A DNA stretch of 6,368 bases from an uncultured Acetatifactor sp. (GTDB lineage Bacteria; Bacillota; Clostridia; Lachnospirales; Lachnospiraceae), in assembly GCA_948896875.1 (NCBI GenBank), contig CAQUWW010000102.1, positions 4,111 through 10,478 of the forward strand. The letters run 5' to 3'. The position numbers were made by a program, and so were the translations under genes. This document shows positions 1-6,204 of the stretch, piece by piece (the first letter of the stretch is position 1; the number at the start of each line of letters is the position of its first letter). The notes beneath the pieces were generated by a model. That model saw only the letters and a program-made list of their open reading frames with translations, did no database searches and was not told the DNA's origin.

Positions 1-1667
1 AAGAACAGGCTTCCGGGGGGGCGGAAGGAAGCGAGACAAGCTCCGAGGAGGCTCCCGCCGAGAGAGAAGAGTCCACAGTATCCGCCTTCGTGATGCAGTC
101 GGTGACCGGTGAGTCAGGCATCTGGCAGGGCTGGGGTGCGAAGAAGCTGTATGATGACCTGAAGATGAAGATCGACTTCGATCCCACAGGCAATGAGGTG
201 GAGACCAAACTGCAGCAGTACCTGGTGGCAGGACAGCTGCCGGATCTGGTGGGACTGAAAGGACTGGATCAGGCACAGCTTGCAATGGACGCTGATCTGC
301 TTCTTCCCCTGGATGAGTACAAGGACAAACTGCCCAACATTTTCGAGAACGAGATTTATGCCAACGCTGTGAAATATTCTCAGGATTTCACCAGCAATGA
401 CACAGGACATTTGTATCTGATGCCTGTGGCAATCGGACCTACCGCGTACAATTCCCTGAACTGGGTGCCCCTTCTTCAGTGGGATGCTTATAAGCAGGTG
501 GGGAAACCGGAGATCGGAACCCTTGAGGATTACCTGGATGTAGTGGAGAAGATGGTGGAGTATAAACCCACCACAGAAGCCGGAGAAAAGGTGTATGGAT
601 TCTCCCTGTTCTCTGACTGGGATAATGTGAGCGCTCTGGAGATCTCCACATTGTCCTTCATGTACGGGATTGACACCGAGTATGTCTCTCCTCTGATGGA
701 GACCAATGTACTGACCAGAGAGACCAAATCCCTGCTGGCAGACGATAGCTTCTACAAGAGAGCACTGAAATTTTACTTTGACGCAAACCAGAGAGGGCTG
801 CTGGATCCGGACTCCATGTCCCAGACTTACAGTGATGTGGAATCGAAATTCAGCGCAGGTCGTGTCATGTTCTCCTGGTTCTCCTGGCTGTCAGGCAGCT
901 ACACCTCAGACAACCAGAACAATGCGGATAAGGTGGACGGTATGGCCAGCGTGGTCGCCAATGATATGAAGCTTTACAATGCGCCGGAACAGACCATCGG
1001 CCGTAACTGGTATTTTGCCATCGCAAAGGATACTAAAAATCTGGATGCGGTTCTGGAGCTGCTGAACTGGATGTATGATCCGGAGGTCTGTTCCTATCTG
1101 ACCAACGGTCCCCAGGGTGTGATTTGGGATTATGATGAGAATGGCGAGCCTTATGTGATCGAAGAGGACATTGTATCCCAGAATACGGAGCTTCTGGTGC
1201 CGGAAGACATGGGCGGCGGTGCTTTCAGAGACGGTGTGTACAGCTTTAATACATTGGGACCTCAGGCTGCCACAGTTATGGACAACGGTTATACTCTGAG
1301 CTATCGCTATTGGCCTTCCTGGCTGAGAAGGAATCCTACTCTGATGAAGCAGGAAGTGAACGAGATGATGGGCGGTGTCAATGTACTGGCAGAATATCTG
1401 GAGCCCAGAGACATGATTGCAGATTCCACTCAGGCCGTAAATATGATTACACCTGCAGGGGATGACCTGGAAATTGTGATTACTCAGATCGGTGAGATTG
1501 TCAAGAAGTACTCCTGGCAGATGGTATACGCTAAGGACGAGGCGGAATTTGAGTCTCTGTGGAGCACTATGACAGAGCAGGCAAAGCAGCTTGGTCTGGA
1601 TGATGTGACAACATATTACACCCAGGAATGGGAGAAGGCTCTTGAGATCGTAAAAGAGTACGAGTAA
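1..1667 (+). CDS. ABC transporter sugar-binding lipoprotein (SBP family 1, LplA/YtcQ-like), 5' partial
   Basis: Probable extracellular solute-binding protein of a carbohydrate ABC importer, anchored as a lipoprotein and handing an oligosaccharide to membrane permeases. The frame is open from the left edge (first full codon at 3), so the ATG at 90 is internal. The first ~28 visible residues are a Gly/Ser/Glu/Ala-rich linker (GGAEGSETSSEE), typical of the stretch after a lipobox cysteine; the signal peptide and cysteine lie outside. About 554 residues are visible, matching the large LplA/YtcQ class rather than ~420-residue SBPs. Family-like features are an N-terminal lobe with a KLQQYLVAGQLPDLV segment, a Trp/Tyr-rich middle suited to sugar stacking, and GRNWYFAIAKDTKNLDAVLE followed by LLNWMYDPE. 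It ends at TAA 1665-1667, before a strong terminator. The substrate cannot be read from sequence. Partner permeases would be expected upstream. Family confidence is high; the ligand is unknown. Confidence 0.88.
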   Translation, partial: EQASGGAEGSETSSEEAPAEREESTVSAFVMQSVTGESGIWQGWGAKKLYDDLKMKIDFDPTGNEVETKLQQYLVAGQLPDLVGLKGLDQAQLAMDADLLLPLDEYKDKLPNIFENEIYANAVKYSQDFTSNDTGHLYLMPVAIGPTAYNSLNWVPLLQWDAYKQVGKPEIGTLEDYLDVVEKMVEYKPTTEAGEKVYGFSLFSDWDNVSALEISTLSFMYGIDTEYVSPLMETNVLTRETKSLLADDSFYKRALKFYFDANQRGLLDPDSMSQTYSDVESKFSAGRVMFSWFSWLSGSYTSDNQNNADKVDGMASVVANDMKLYNAPEQTIGRNWYFAIAKDTKNLDAVLELLNWMYDPEVCSYLTNGPQGVIWDYDENGEPYVIEEDIVSQNTELLVPEDMGGGAFRDGVYSFNTLGPQAATVMDNGYTLSYRYWPSWLRRNPTLMKQEVNEMMGGVNVLAEYLEPRDMIADSTQAVNMITPAGDDLEIVITQIGEIVKKYSWQMVYAKDEAEFESLWSTMTEQAKQLGLDDVTTYYTQEWEKALEIVKEYE

Positions 1668-1689
1668 TACGAAGCAGGCTGAAAATAAC

Positions 1690-1740
1690 AAAAGTTGAGA
1701 GCCGGCTGCTGCGGATATTCTGCGGCAGCCGGTACTTTTA
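1690..1740 (+). terminator. Rho-independent terminator after the sugar-binding protein gene
   Basis: An inverted repeat has arms 1702-1712 and 1722-1732: eleven pairs, GC-rich, with one G-U wobble. The 9-nt loop can close further. The 3' arm is followed by TACTTTTA, and that T-run can pair with AAAAGT at 1690-1695, so the hairpin could also act on the opposite strand. It lies 23-65 nt after the stop at 1667 and should end the binding-protein transcript. The U-run is short, so some readthrough is possible. Confidence 0.85.
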
Positions 1741-1749
1741 ACTGTTATC

Positions 1750-1778
1750 TTTACATGACAGGAAAGTCGTCGTAAGAT
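1750..1778 (+). promoter_or_regulatory. Candidate sigma-A promoter for the GH95 gene
   Basis: TTTACA (1750-1755) and TAAGAT (1773-1778) are separated by 17 nt, matching 5/6 and 4/6 of the TTGACA/TATAAT consensus. It sits directly after the terminator and about 70 nt before the chosen GH95 start, giving a 5' UTR near 60 nt. The spacer contains a small dyad, ATGAC-aggaaa-GTCGT, which might be an operator but is weak. The -10 box overlaps the in-frame ATG at 1777, arguing against that ATG as the start. Confidence 0.5.
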
Positions 1779-1834
1779 GGAGATGGAATCAGGACAATGC
1801 CGAAGTGGTACAGGGATATTACAATATTCTGACA

Positions 1835-1842
1835 GAGGAAGG
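1835..1842 (+). promoter_or_regulatory. Ribosome binding site that fixes the GH95 start at 1849
   Basis: GAGGAAGG at 1835-1842 lies 6 nt before the ATG at 1849. The alternative in-frame ATG at 1777 has no comparable purine-rich site at suitable spacing (upstream is GTCGTCGTAAG). The residues between the two ATGs also do not resemble the family's N-terminus, so 1849 is preferred. Confidence 0.75.
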
Positions 1843-1848
1843 GAAGAA

Positions 1849-4455
1849 ATGAAAGAAGGAAACAGAATCTTATTTGATACCTGGGCGGAGCGTTGGCAGC
1901 AGGGATGCCTTCTTGGCAATGGATTTATGGGGCAGGTGGTTTACGGACGCCCGGGAGAAGAAATTGTGGAGCTGTCTCACGGGGCTTTTTTCTCCGGTTC
2001 GGGAAATGTGGATCCTTACCCGGAGAAAGGAGCCGAAGCTTTTAAGGCAGCCAGAAAGGCAGCCCGAGAGGGGGACTACGAAGAAGTGTATCGGCAGACC
2101 GGAAGGCTCATGGGAAAAAGGGGAAACTATGGGACCAATCTGCCGGTAGGGAAGCTTCATATCGGAATAGAGGGACAGCCGCCGGTCTCAGACTACGGCA
2201 GATATCTGGATCTGGACAGTGGAATTGCGGGATGCGGCTATGGAAATGAGGAGAACTGTCACTGTCGGGAATCGTTTACCTCTCATGAAGATCATGTGTT
2301 TGCCTGCCGGTTGGAACAGACAGGGGAAGAGATGACACTTACAGTTTCCTTTGACGGTGGCCGCAATCCTTTCCGGACCTGGGTGGAGGACGGACTATTG
2401 TGCTTTGAGACCACGGCCCTTGAGACAGTGCACAGCGACGGCACCGAGGGAACAAGGCTGTACGGGGCGGTGAAGATATGCGCGGAAGACGACGGGGGAG
2501 AGGAGCTTTGTACGGAAGAAGTTAATCTGGAAAAGGTCGGCCGGGAAGAGAGCACCTCCAGGATAAAGGTCAGCGGAGCAAAATGCGCGGTGCTTTATCT
2601 GAGTATGGACGTGTGGACCGCAGGAAAAGAAGCAGAGGAAACAGAGACTGAAAAAAATGCGCGGAAACATGTGAAGGAGTGGGTAAATCATGAGATTGGA
2701 GAATATCCGGACCTGAGGGAACGTCATACCGCCGACATTCGGGCGCTGATGGGGAGACAGAAGCTGAAATTGGGACGGTGGAGGGAAGAATCCAGACTAA
2801 GCCCAGAGCAAAGAAAGAACCGGGAGCAGAACGGAAAGCAGGTGAAATGCGCGAAAGAGAGAACCAGTGAGAATTCGGAACACACGGAAATGCCGCTGAG
2901 CGCGGGAGAGCTTCTGGACCTTGTGAGACAGGGAGGAGACAACAGACGCCTGACGGAGCTGATGTATCAGTATGGGAGATATCTGCTGCTGTCCTCCTCC
3001 CGGCAGGATTCGCCTCTGCCCGCCCATCTGCAGGGTGTGTGGAATGACGATGTGGCCTGTCAGATCGGCTGGACCTGTGACATGCATCTGGACATCAATA
3101 CCCAGATGAACTACTGGATCAGCGAGCCCGGAAATCTGAGAGAATGCCACCAGCCTTTATTTGACTGGATGGAGAAGCGGCTGATTCCCAACGGGCGTCT
3201 CACAGCCCGTAAATGCTATGGATACGGCGGGTGGGTGGGAGAACTGGTCTCCAACGCATGGGGCTATGCGGCTCCTTACTGGAACGAGTCTCTTTCTCCC
3301 TGCCCTACGGGAGGAACTTGGCAGGCATCCGACTATATGGAGCATTACCGGTATGGGCAGGATAGAGATTTCCTGAGAAGAAGGGCGCTGCCGGTGATTG
3401 GGGAGGCGGTTTCCTTTTTCCTGGAATATCTGTTTGAGGACGGAGAGGGGCATTTGCTGGGAGGGCCCTCCATTTCCCCGGAGAATGCTTTTTTGGTGAA
3501 TGGGAAAAAATACTTTGCATCCGCGGGATGCACCTATGAGATGGTCATGATACGGGAGCTGTTCCTTCAATATGTGGAGAGCTGCCGGGAGCTGGGAATT
3601 GGAGAAGGGCTGGAAGGCGAAATGGTAGCCGACCAGGAACAGGAAAGCAGAAAGGCAGGACAGGAACAGGAAGGTGGACCGGCGGCAGAAAGGGAGAAGG
3701 AACCGGAATGGGGAGAGGCGGCAGAGGAGAAACGGGAACCGGACTGGGAAGAGTTGCGCTGCCGGGTGGAGAAGGCTTTGCCCAGACTGCTGCCGTACAG
3801 AATTCTGCCGGACGGCACTTTAGCCGAATGGAACCATGATTATGAAGCAGCAGACTCCCAGCACAGGCATACCAGCCATCTTCTGGGCCTTTTCCCGTAT
3901 GGGCAGATTACGCCGGAAGAAACGCCGGCTCTGGCCAAAGCGGCGGCAGCCTCCATAAAGGCAAAGCTGACGCCCTATGAGAACTGGGAGGATACCGGCT
4001 GGGCCAGATCCCTGCTTGCGCTTTACAGTGCCAGACTGGGAGAAGCCGAGCAGGCGTACCGCCATCTGGTGAGTATGCAGACCATTCTGACAGGCGGGAA
4101 TCTGCTGGTCATGCATCCGCCTACCAGGGGTGCCGGCTCTTTCATGGAAGTATACGAGCTGGACGGAAATACGGGATTTTCCATGGCGGTGATGGAGATG
4201 CTGATACAGAGTCATGGGGATTGCATCCATCTGCTTCCGGCCCTGCCGGAAATGTGGCCCGAGGGAAAGCTGGAGGGCGCGGTGGTGAGAGGCGGGATTC
4301 TCCTGGACTTGTACTGGGAACAGGGAAAGCCGGTAAAAGTCACTTTGCTGTCCGGTTCAGACAGGAGGGTGAAGCTTCGGAATGGAGAGACAGTACGGGA
4401 ATATACGCTCAAAGCGGGACAGAAAATCAGCGTAAGCTGGCACAGTGGTTTTTAG
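1849..4455 (+). CDS. GH95-type glycoside hydrolase (alpha-L-fucosidase-like), cytoplasmic, divergent
   Basis: Predicted exo-acting inverting hydrolase releasing a terminal alpha-L-sugar (fucose, possibly L-galactose) from oligosaccharides; 868 residues. No signal peptide is visible, so it should act in the cytoplasm on imported substrate. An N-terminal beta-sandwich (about 12-270) includes LLGNGFMGQVVYG and RYLDLDSG. The (alpha/alpha)6 catalytic domain (about 360-780) shows YGRYLLLSSSR (375-385), HLQGVWND (393-400), LDINTQMNYW (414-423), SPEN (543-546), HRHTSHLLGLFP (672-683), HPP (756-758) and LDGNTG (771-776), then a C-terminal beta domain with LLPALP. By family alignment from memory, E545 is the likely general acid and N417 with D772 the likely base pair. 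Oddities: D415 where GH95 usually has Asn, a longer HPP-to-DGN loop, and charged inserts at about 311-347 and 590-633, which help make it long for the family. The fold is secure; the fucose substrate is an inference. Confidence 0.85.
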   Translation: MKEGNRILFDTWAERWQQGCLLGNGFMGQVVYGRPGEEIVELSHGAFFSGSGNVDPYPEKGAEAFKAARKAAREGDYEEVYRQTGRLMGKRGNYGTNLPVGKLHIGIEGQPPVSDYGRYLDLDSGIAGCGYGNEENCHCRESFTSHEDHVFACRLEQTGEEMTLTVSFDGGRNPFRTWVEDGLLCFETTALETVHSDGTEGTRLYGAVKICAEDDGGEELCTEEVNLEKVGREESTSRIKVSGAKCAVLYLSMDVWTAGKEAEETETEKNARKHVKEWVNHEIGEYPDLRERHTADIRALMGRQKLKLGRWREESRLSPEQRKNREQNGKQVKCAKERTSENSEHTEMPLSAGELLDLVRQGGDNRRLTELMYQYGRYLLLSSSRQDSPLPAHLQGVWNDDVACQIGWTCDMHLDINTQMNYWISEPGNLRECHQPLFDWMEKRLIPNGRLTARKCYGYGGWVGELVSNAWGYAAPYWNESLSPCPTGGTWQASDYMEHYRYGQDRDFLRRRALPVIGEAVSFFLEYLFEDGEGHLLGGPSISPENAFLVNGKKYFASAGCTYEMVMIRELFLQYVESCRELGIGEGLEGEMVADQEQESRKAGQEQEGGPAAEREKEPEWGEAAEEKREPDWEELRCRVEKALPRLLPYRILPDGTLAEWNHDYEAADSQHRHTSHLLGLFPYGQITPEETPALAKAAAASIKAKLTPYENWEDTGWARSLLALYSARLGEAEQAYRHLVSMQTILTGGNLLVMHPPTRGAGSFMEVYELDGNTGFSMAVMEMLIQSHGDCIHLLPALPEMWPEGKLEGAVVRGGILLDLYWEQGKPVKVTLLSGSDRRVKLRNGETVREYTLKAGQKISVSWHSGF
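3634..3672 (+). repeat. Short direct repeat (27-nt period) inside the GH95 insert
   Basis: CAGGAACAGGAA occurs identically at 3634-3645 and 3661-3672, offset by 27 nt or nine codons, encoding QEQE twice. It lies in the purine-rich segment for the Glu/Gln-rich insert and keeps the frame. This pattern suggests in-frame expansion by replication slippage. Confidence 0.7.
3699..3753 (+). repeat. Imperfect direct repeat (36-nt period) inside the GH95 insert
   Basis: A 19-nt unit beginning GGAACCGGA occurs at 3699-3717 and 3735-3753 with two mismatches, offset by 36 nt or twelve codons. It encodes EPEWGE and EPDWEE. Its period differs from the neighbouring 27-nt repeat, so the insert seems to have grown by more than one duplication, always in frame. 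Confidence 0.65.
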
Positions 4456-4480
4456 CGGCATCAGTTTTGTCAAGAAGGTA

Positions 4481-4509
4481 TTGCACGGGAGCTTTTTTCA
4501 GTGTATAAT
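4481..4509 (+). promoter_or_regulatory. Sigma-A promoter for gpmI
   Basis: TTGCAC (4481-4486) and a perfect TATAAT (4504-4509) are 17 nt apart, the best promoter match in the window. Transcription should start near 4516, giving a leader of about 108 nt before gpmI. Because no clear terminator separates it from the GH95 gene, gpmI may also receive readthrough transcripts. Confidence 0.8.
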
Positions 4510-4515
4510 CTTGGG

Positions 4516-4623
4516 AAGAAAGCGGAAAAATCAAGCTTTCCGGAGAAAACAAATTAAAACCAGGAGGCATCTTCCGGCCGGATGTAAGAGTGGAGGGAAG
4601 ATGTGGCATAAAGGAGAGAAAAG
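4516..4623 (+). promoter_or_regulatory. Structured 5' leader of gpmI
   Basis: Mutually exclusive pairings are visible. GAAAGC 4518-4523 can pair with GCTTTC 4535-4540, or GGAAA 4524-4528 with TTTCC 4537-4541. Further on, CATCTTCC 4568-4575 is perfectly complementary to GGAAGATG 4596-4603, while its CATC can instead pair with GATG 4581-4584 around the CCGGCCGG core. An AGGAGG at 4562-4567 has no start codon at normal spacing; the first ATG after it (4582) is followed at once by TAA. I recognise no known riboswitch class, and the structures may be chance. Confidence 0.35.
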
Positions 4624-4627
4624 ATGA
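4601..4627 (+). other. Possible 8-codon leader peptide overlapping the gpmI start
   Basis: ATG at 4601 opens a frame reading MWHKGEKR and stopping at TGA 4625-4627, which overlaps the gpmI ATG (4624-4626) as ATGA, the usual arrangement for translational coupling. A GGAGG at 4592-4596 precedes it, but the 4-nt gap is short for efficient initiation. Its ATG lies in the 3' arm of the 4568/4596 inverted repeat. With only eight codons it may well be chance. Confidence 0.2.
4611..4616 (+). promoter_or_regulatory. gpmI ribosome binding site
   Basis: AAGGAG at 4611-4616 lies 7 nt before the ATG at 4624, an optimal Shine-Dalgarno and spacing. It fixes the gpmI start and agrees with the conserved N-terminus of the family. 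Confidence 0.85.
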
Positions 4628-6168
4628 GCAAGAAACCGGTAGTATTGATGATTCTGGACGGCTACGGCCTCAACGAAAAGAAGGAAGGCAATGCGGTGGC
4701 CCTTGCCAAAACGCCAGTGATGGACAGACTTATGGCAGAATATCCTTTTGTGAGAGGAAATGCCAGCGGAATGGCGGTAGGTCTTCCCGAAGGGCAGATG
4801 GGTAACTCCGAAGTAGGACATCTGAACATGGGAGCAGGACGTATTGTGTACCAGGAACTGACCAGGATCACAAAGGAAATTCAGGACGGCACCTTTTTTG
4901 AGAATCCCGCACTGTTAATGGCAGTCGATAACTGCAAGAAGAATAACAGCGCACTTCATTTGATGGGGCTGCTTTCGGACGGAGGCGTACACAGTCACAA
5001 TACCCATCTCTACGGGTTATTGGAACTGGCGAAGAGGAACGGCCTGGAGAAAGTGTATGTGCATTGCTTCCTTGACGGGCGTGATACCCCTCCTGCAAGC
5101 GGTAAGGGATATGCGGAGGAGCTGGAGGCCGAGATGAAGAAGATCGGCGTGGGCAGGATAGCATCGGTAATGGGCCGTTATTATGTGATGGACAGGGATA
5201 ACAATTATGATCGTGTGAAGCTGGCCTATGACGCAATGACAAAGGGAGAGGGCCTGACGGCGGAAAGCGGTGTGACCGGGATTCAGGAGTCCTATGACAG
5301 AGAGGAGACGGATGAATTTGTGAAGCCTACTCTGGTTGTGGAAAACGGGAAGCCGGTTGCCACTGTAGCGGACGGCGATTCCATTATCTTTTTCAATTTC
5401 CGCCCGGACAGAGCCAGAGAGATTTCCAGAGCTTTCTGTGATGACGATTTTAAGGGATTTGACAGAGGCGCCAGAAAACAGATCACCTATGTGTGCTTTT
5501 CCGACTATGATCCCACCATTCCAAATAAGGAAGTAGCGTTCCACAAAGTGTCCGTGACCAATACCTTCGGGGAGTGGCTGGCGGCCAATCACATGAAGCA
5601 GGCCCGTATTGCCGAGACAGAGAAATATGCCCATGTTACCTTTTTCTTCAACGGCGGTGTGGAAGAGCCCAACGAAGGGGAGGACAGGGTTCTGGTGAAT
5701 TCCCCCAAGGATGTGGCTACCTATGACCTGAAGCCCCAGATGAGTGCTTATGGTGTCTGCGATAAGCTTTGTGAGGCGATCCGCTCCGGAAAATATGATG
5801 TCATTATCATCAATTTTGCCAATCCGGATATGGTAGGACACACGGGAGTGCTGGAAGCGGCGATCAAGGCAGTGGAGGCAGTGGACGAGTGTGTGGGGAA
5901 AGCGGTGGAAGCCATTCGGGAAGTGGACGGCGCGATGTTCATCTGCGCGGATCATGGCAATGCGGAAATGCTGATAGATTACGAGACCGGAGAACCTTTT
6001 ACAGCGCATACCACGAACCAGGTTCCTTTTATTCTGGTAAATTATGATCAGGCCTATACACTGAGGGAGAACGGCTGTCTGGCGGATATTGTGCCTACCC
6101 TGATCGAGATTATGGGGAAAGAACAGCCTGCGGAAATGACAGGAAAGTCTCTTCTGCAGAAAAAGTAA
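4624..6168 (+). CDS. gpmI: 2,3-bisphosphoglycerate-independent phosphoglycerate mutase
   Basis: Cytoplasmic glycolytic/gluconeogenic enzyme interconverting 3- and 2-phosphoglycerate through a phosphoserine intermediate with two Mn2+ ions; alkaline phosphatase superfamily. At 514 residues it has normal family length. The phosphatase domain is split: D12 in ILDGYG and the catalytic S62 in GNSEVGHLNMG at the N-terminal side, then D402 and H406 in NPDMVGHTG, D443 and H444 in CADHGNAE, and H462 in TAHTTNQVPF as metal ligands. Between them (about 77-310) is the phosphotransferase domain with HCFLDGRDTPP (R153, D154), GRYYVMDRD (R185, R191) and NFRPDRAREI (R260, R263). K334 sits in ETEKYAHVTFFFNGG. 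Every key residue I can place is present, so the enzyme should be active. It has its own promoter and ribosome binding site, and lies 36 nt before the next gene with no terminator between, so the two are probably cotranscribed. tpiA, a common neighbour in Clostridia, is absent from the window. Confidence 0.98.
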   Translation: MSKKPVVLMILDGYGLNEKKEGNAVALAKTPVMDRLMAEYPFVRGNASGMAVGLPEGQMGNSEVGHLNMGAGRIVYQELTRITKEIQDGTFFENPALLMAVDNCKKNNSALHLMGLLSDGGVHSHNTHLYGLLELAKRNGLEKVYVHCFLDGRDTPPASGKGYAEELEAEMKKIGVGRIASVMGRYYVMDRDNNYDRVKLAYDAMTKGEGLTAESGVTGIQESYDREETDEFVKPTLVVENGKPVATVADGDSIIFFNFRPDRAREISRAFCDDDFKGFDRGARKQITYVCFSDYDPTIPNKEVAFHKVSVTNTFGEWLAANHMKQARIAETEKYAHVTFFFNGGVEEPNEGEDRVLVNSPKDVATYDLKPQMSAYGVCDKLCEAIRSGKYDVIIINFANPDMVGHTGVLEAAIKAVEAVDECVGKAVEAIREVDGAMFICADHGNAEMLIDYETGEPFTAHTTNQVPFILVNYDQAYTLRENGCLADIVPTLIEIMGKEQPAEMTGKSLLQKK

Positions 6169-6190
6169 GAGAGAGGGAAGAAAGGGTATC

Positions 6191-6196
6191 AGGAGG
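6191..6196 (+). promoter_or_regulatory. Ribosome binding site of the 3'-terminal gene
   Basis: A perfect AGGAGG lies 8 nt before the ATG at 6205. This near-ideal signal is the main reason to accept the truncated reading frame after it as a real gene. Confidence 0.8.
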
Positions 6197-6204
6197 AGTA
6201 TAAA

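Noticed and set aside
90..92. ATG at 90 as the start of the sugar-binding protein
   Set aside because: The frame stays open to the left edge and encodes a typical lipoprotein linker upstream of it. There is no suitable ribosome binding site, and an SBP starting here would lack its export signal.
1777..1848. 24-codon N-terminal extension of the GH95 protein from the ATG at 1777
   Set aside because: It has no ribosome binding site, it overlaps the candidate -10 box, and its residues do not match the family; 1849 has a good site.
906..1919. 337-residue open frame on the - strand spanning the SBP end, the terminator and the GH95 start
   Set aside because: It crosses a strong terminator and two real genes, has no recognisable family, and is best explained as a shadow of the + strand coding frames.
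4428..4500. Possible terminator after the GH95 gene (CAGC-GTAA-GCTG near 4430, and T-runs at 4449-4453 and 4493-4498)
   Set aside because: The only hairpins are 4-6 weak pairs and are not directly followed by the T-runs, so I do not call a terminator.
4517..4530. Catabolite-repression (cre)-like sequence AGAAAGCGGAAAAA in the gpmI leader
   Set aside because: Only the central AAAGCG part fits; the flanking half lacks the expected TT and terminal CA, so the match is too poor.
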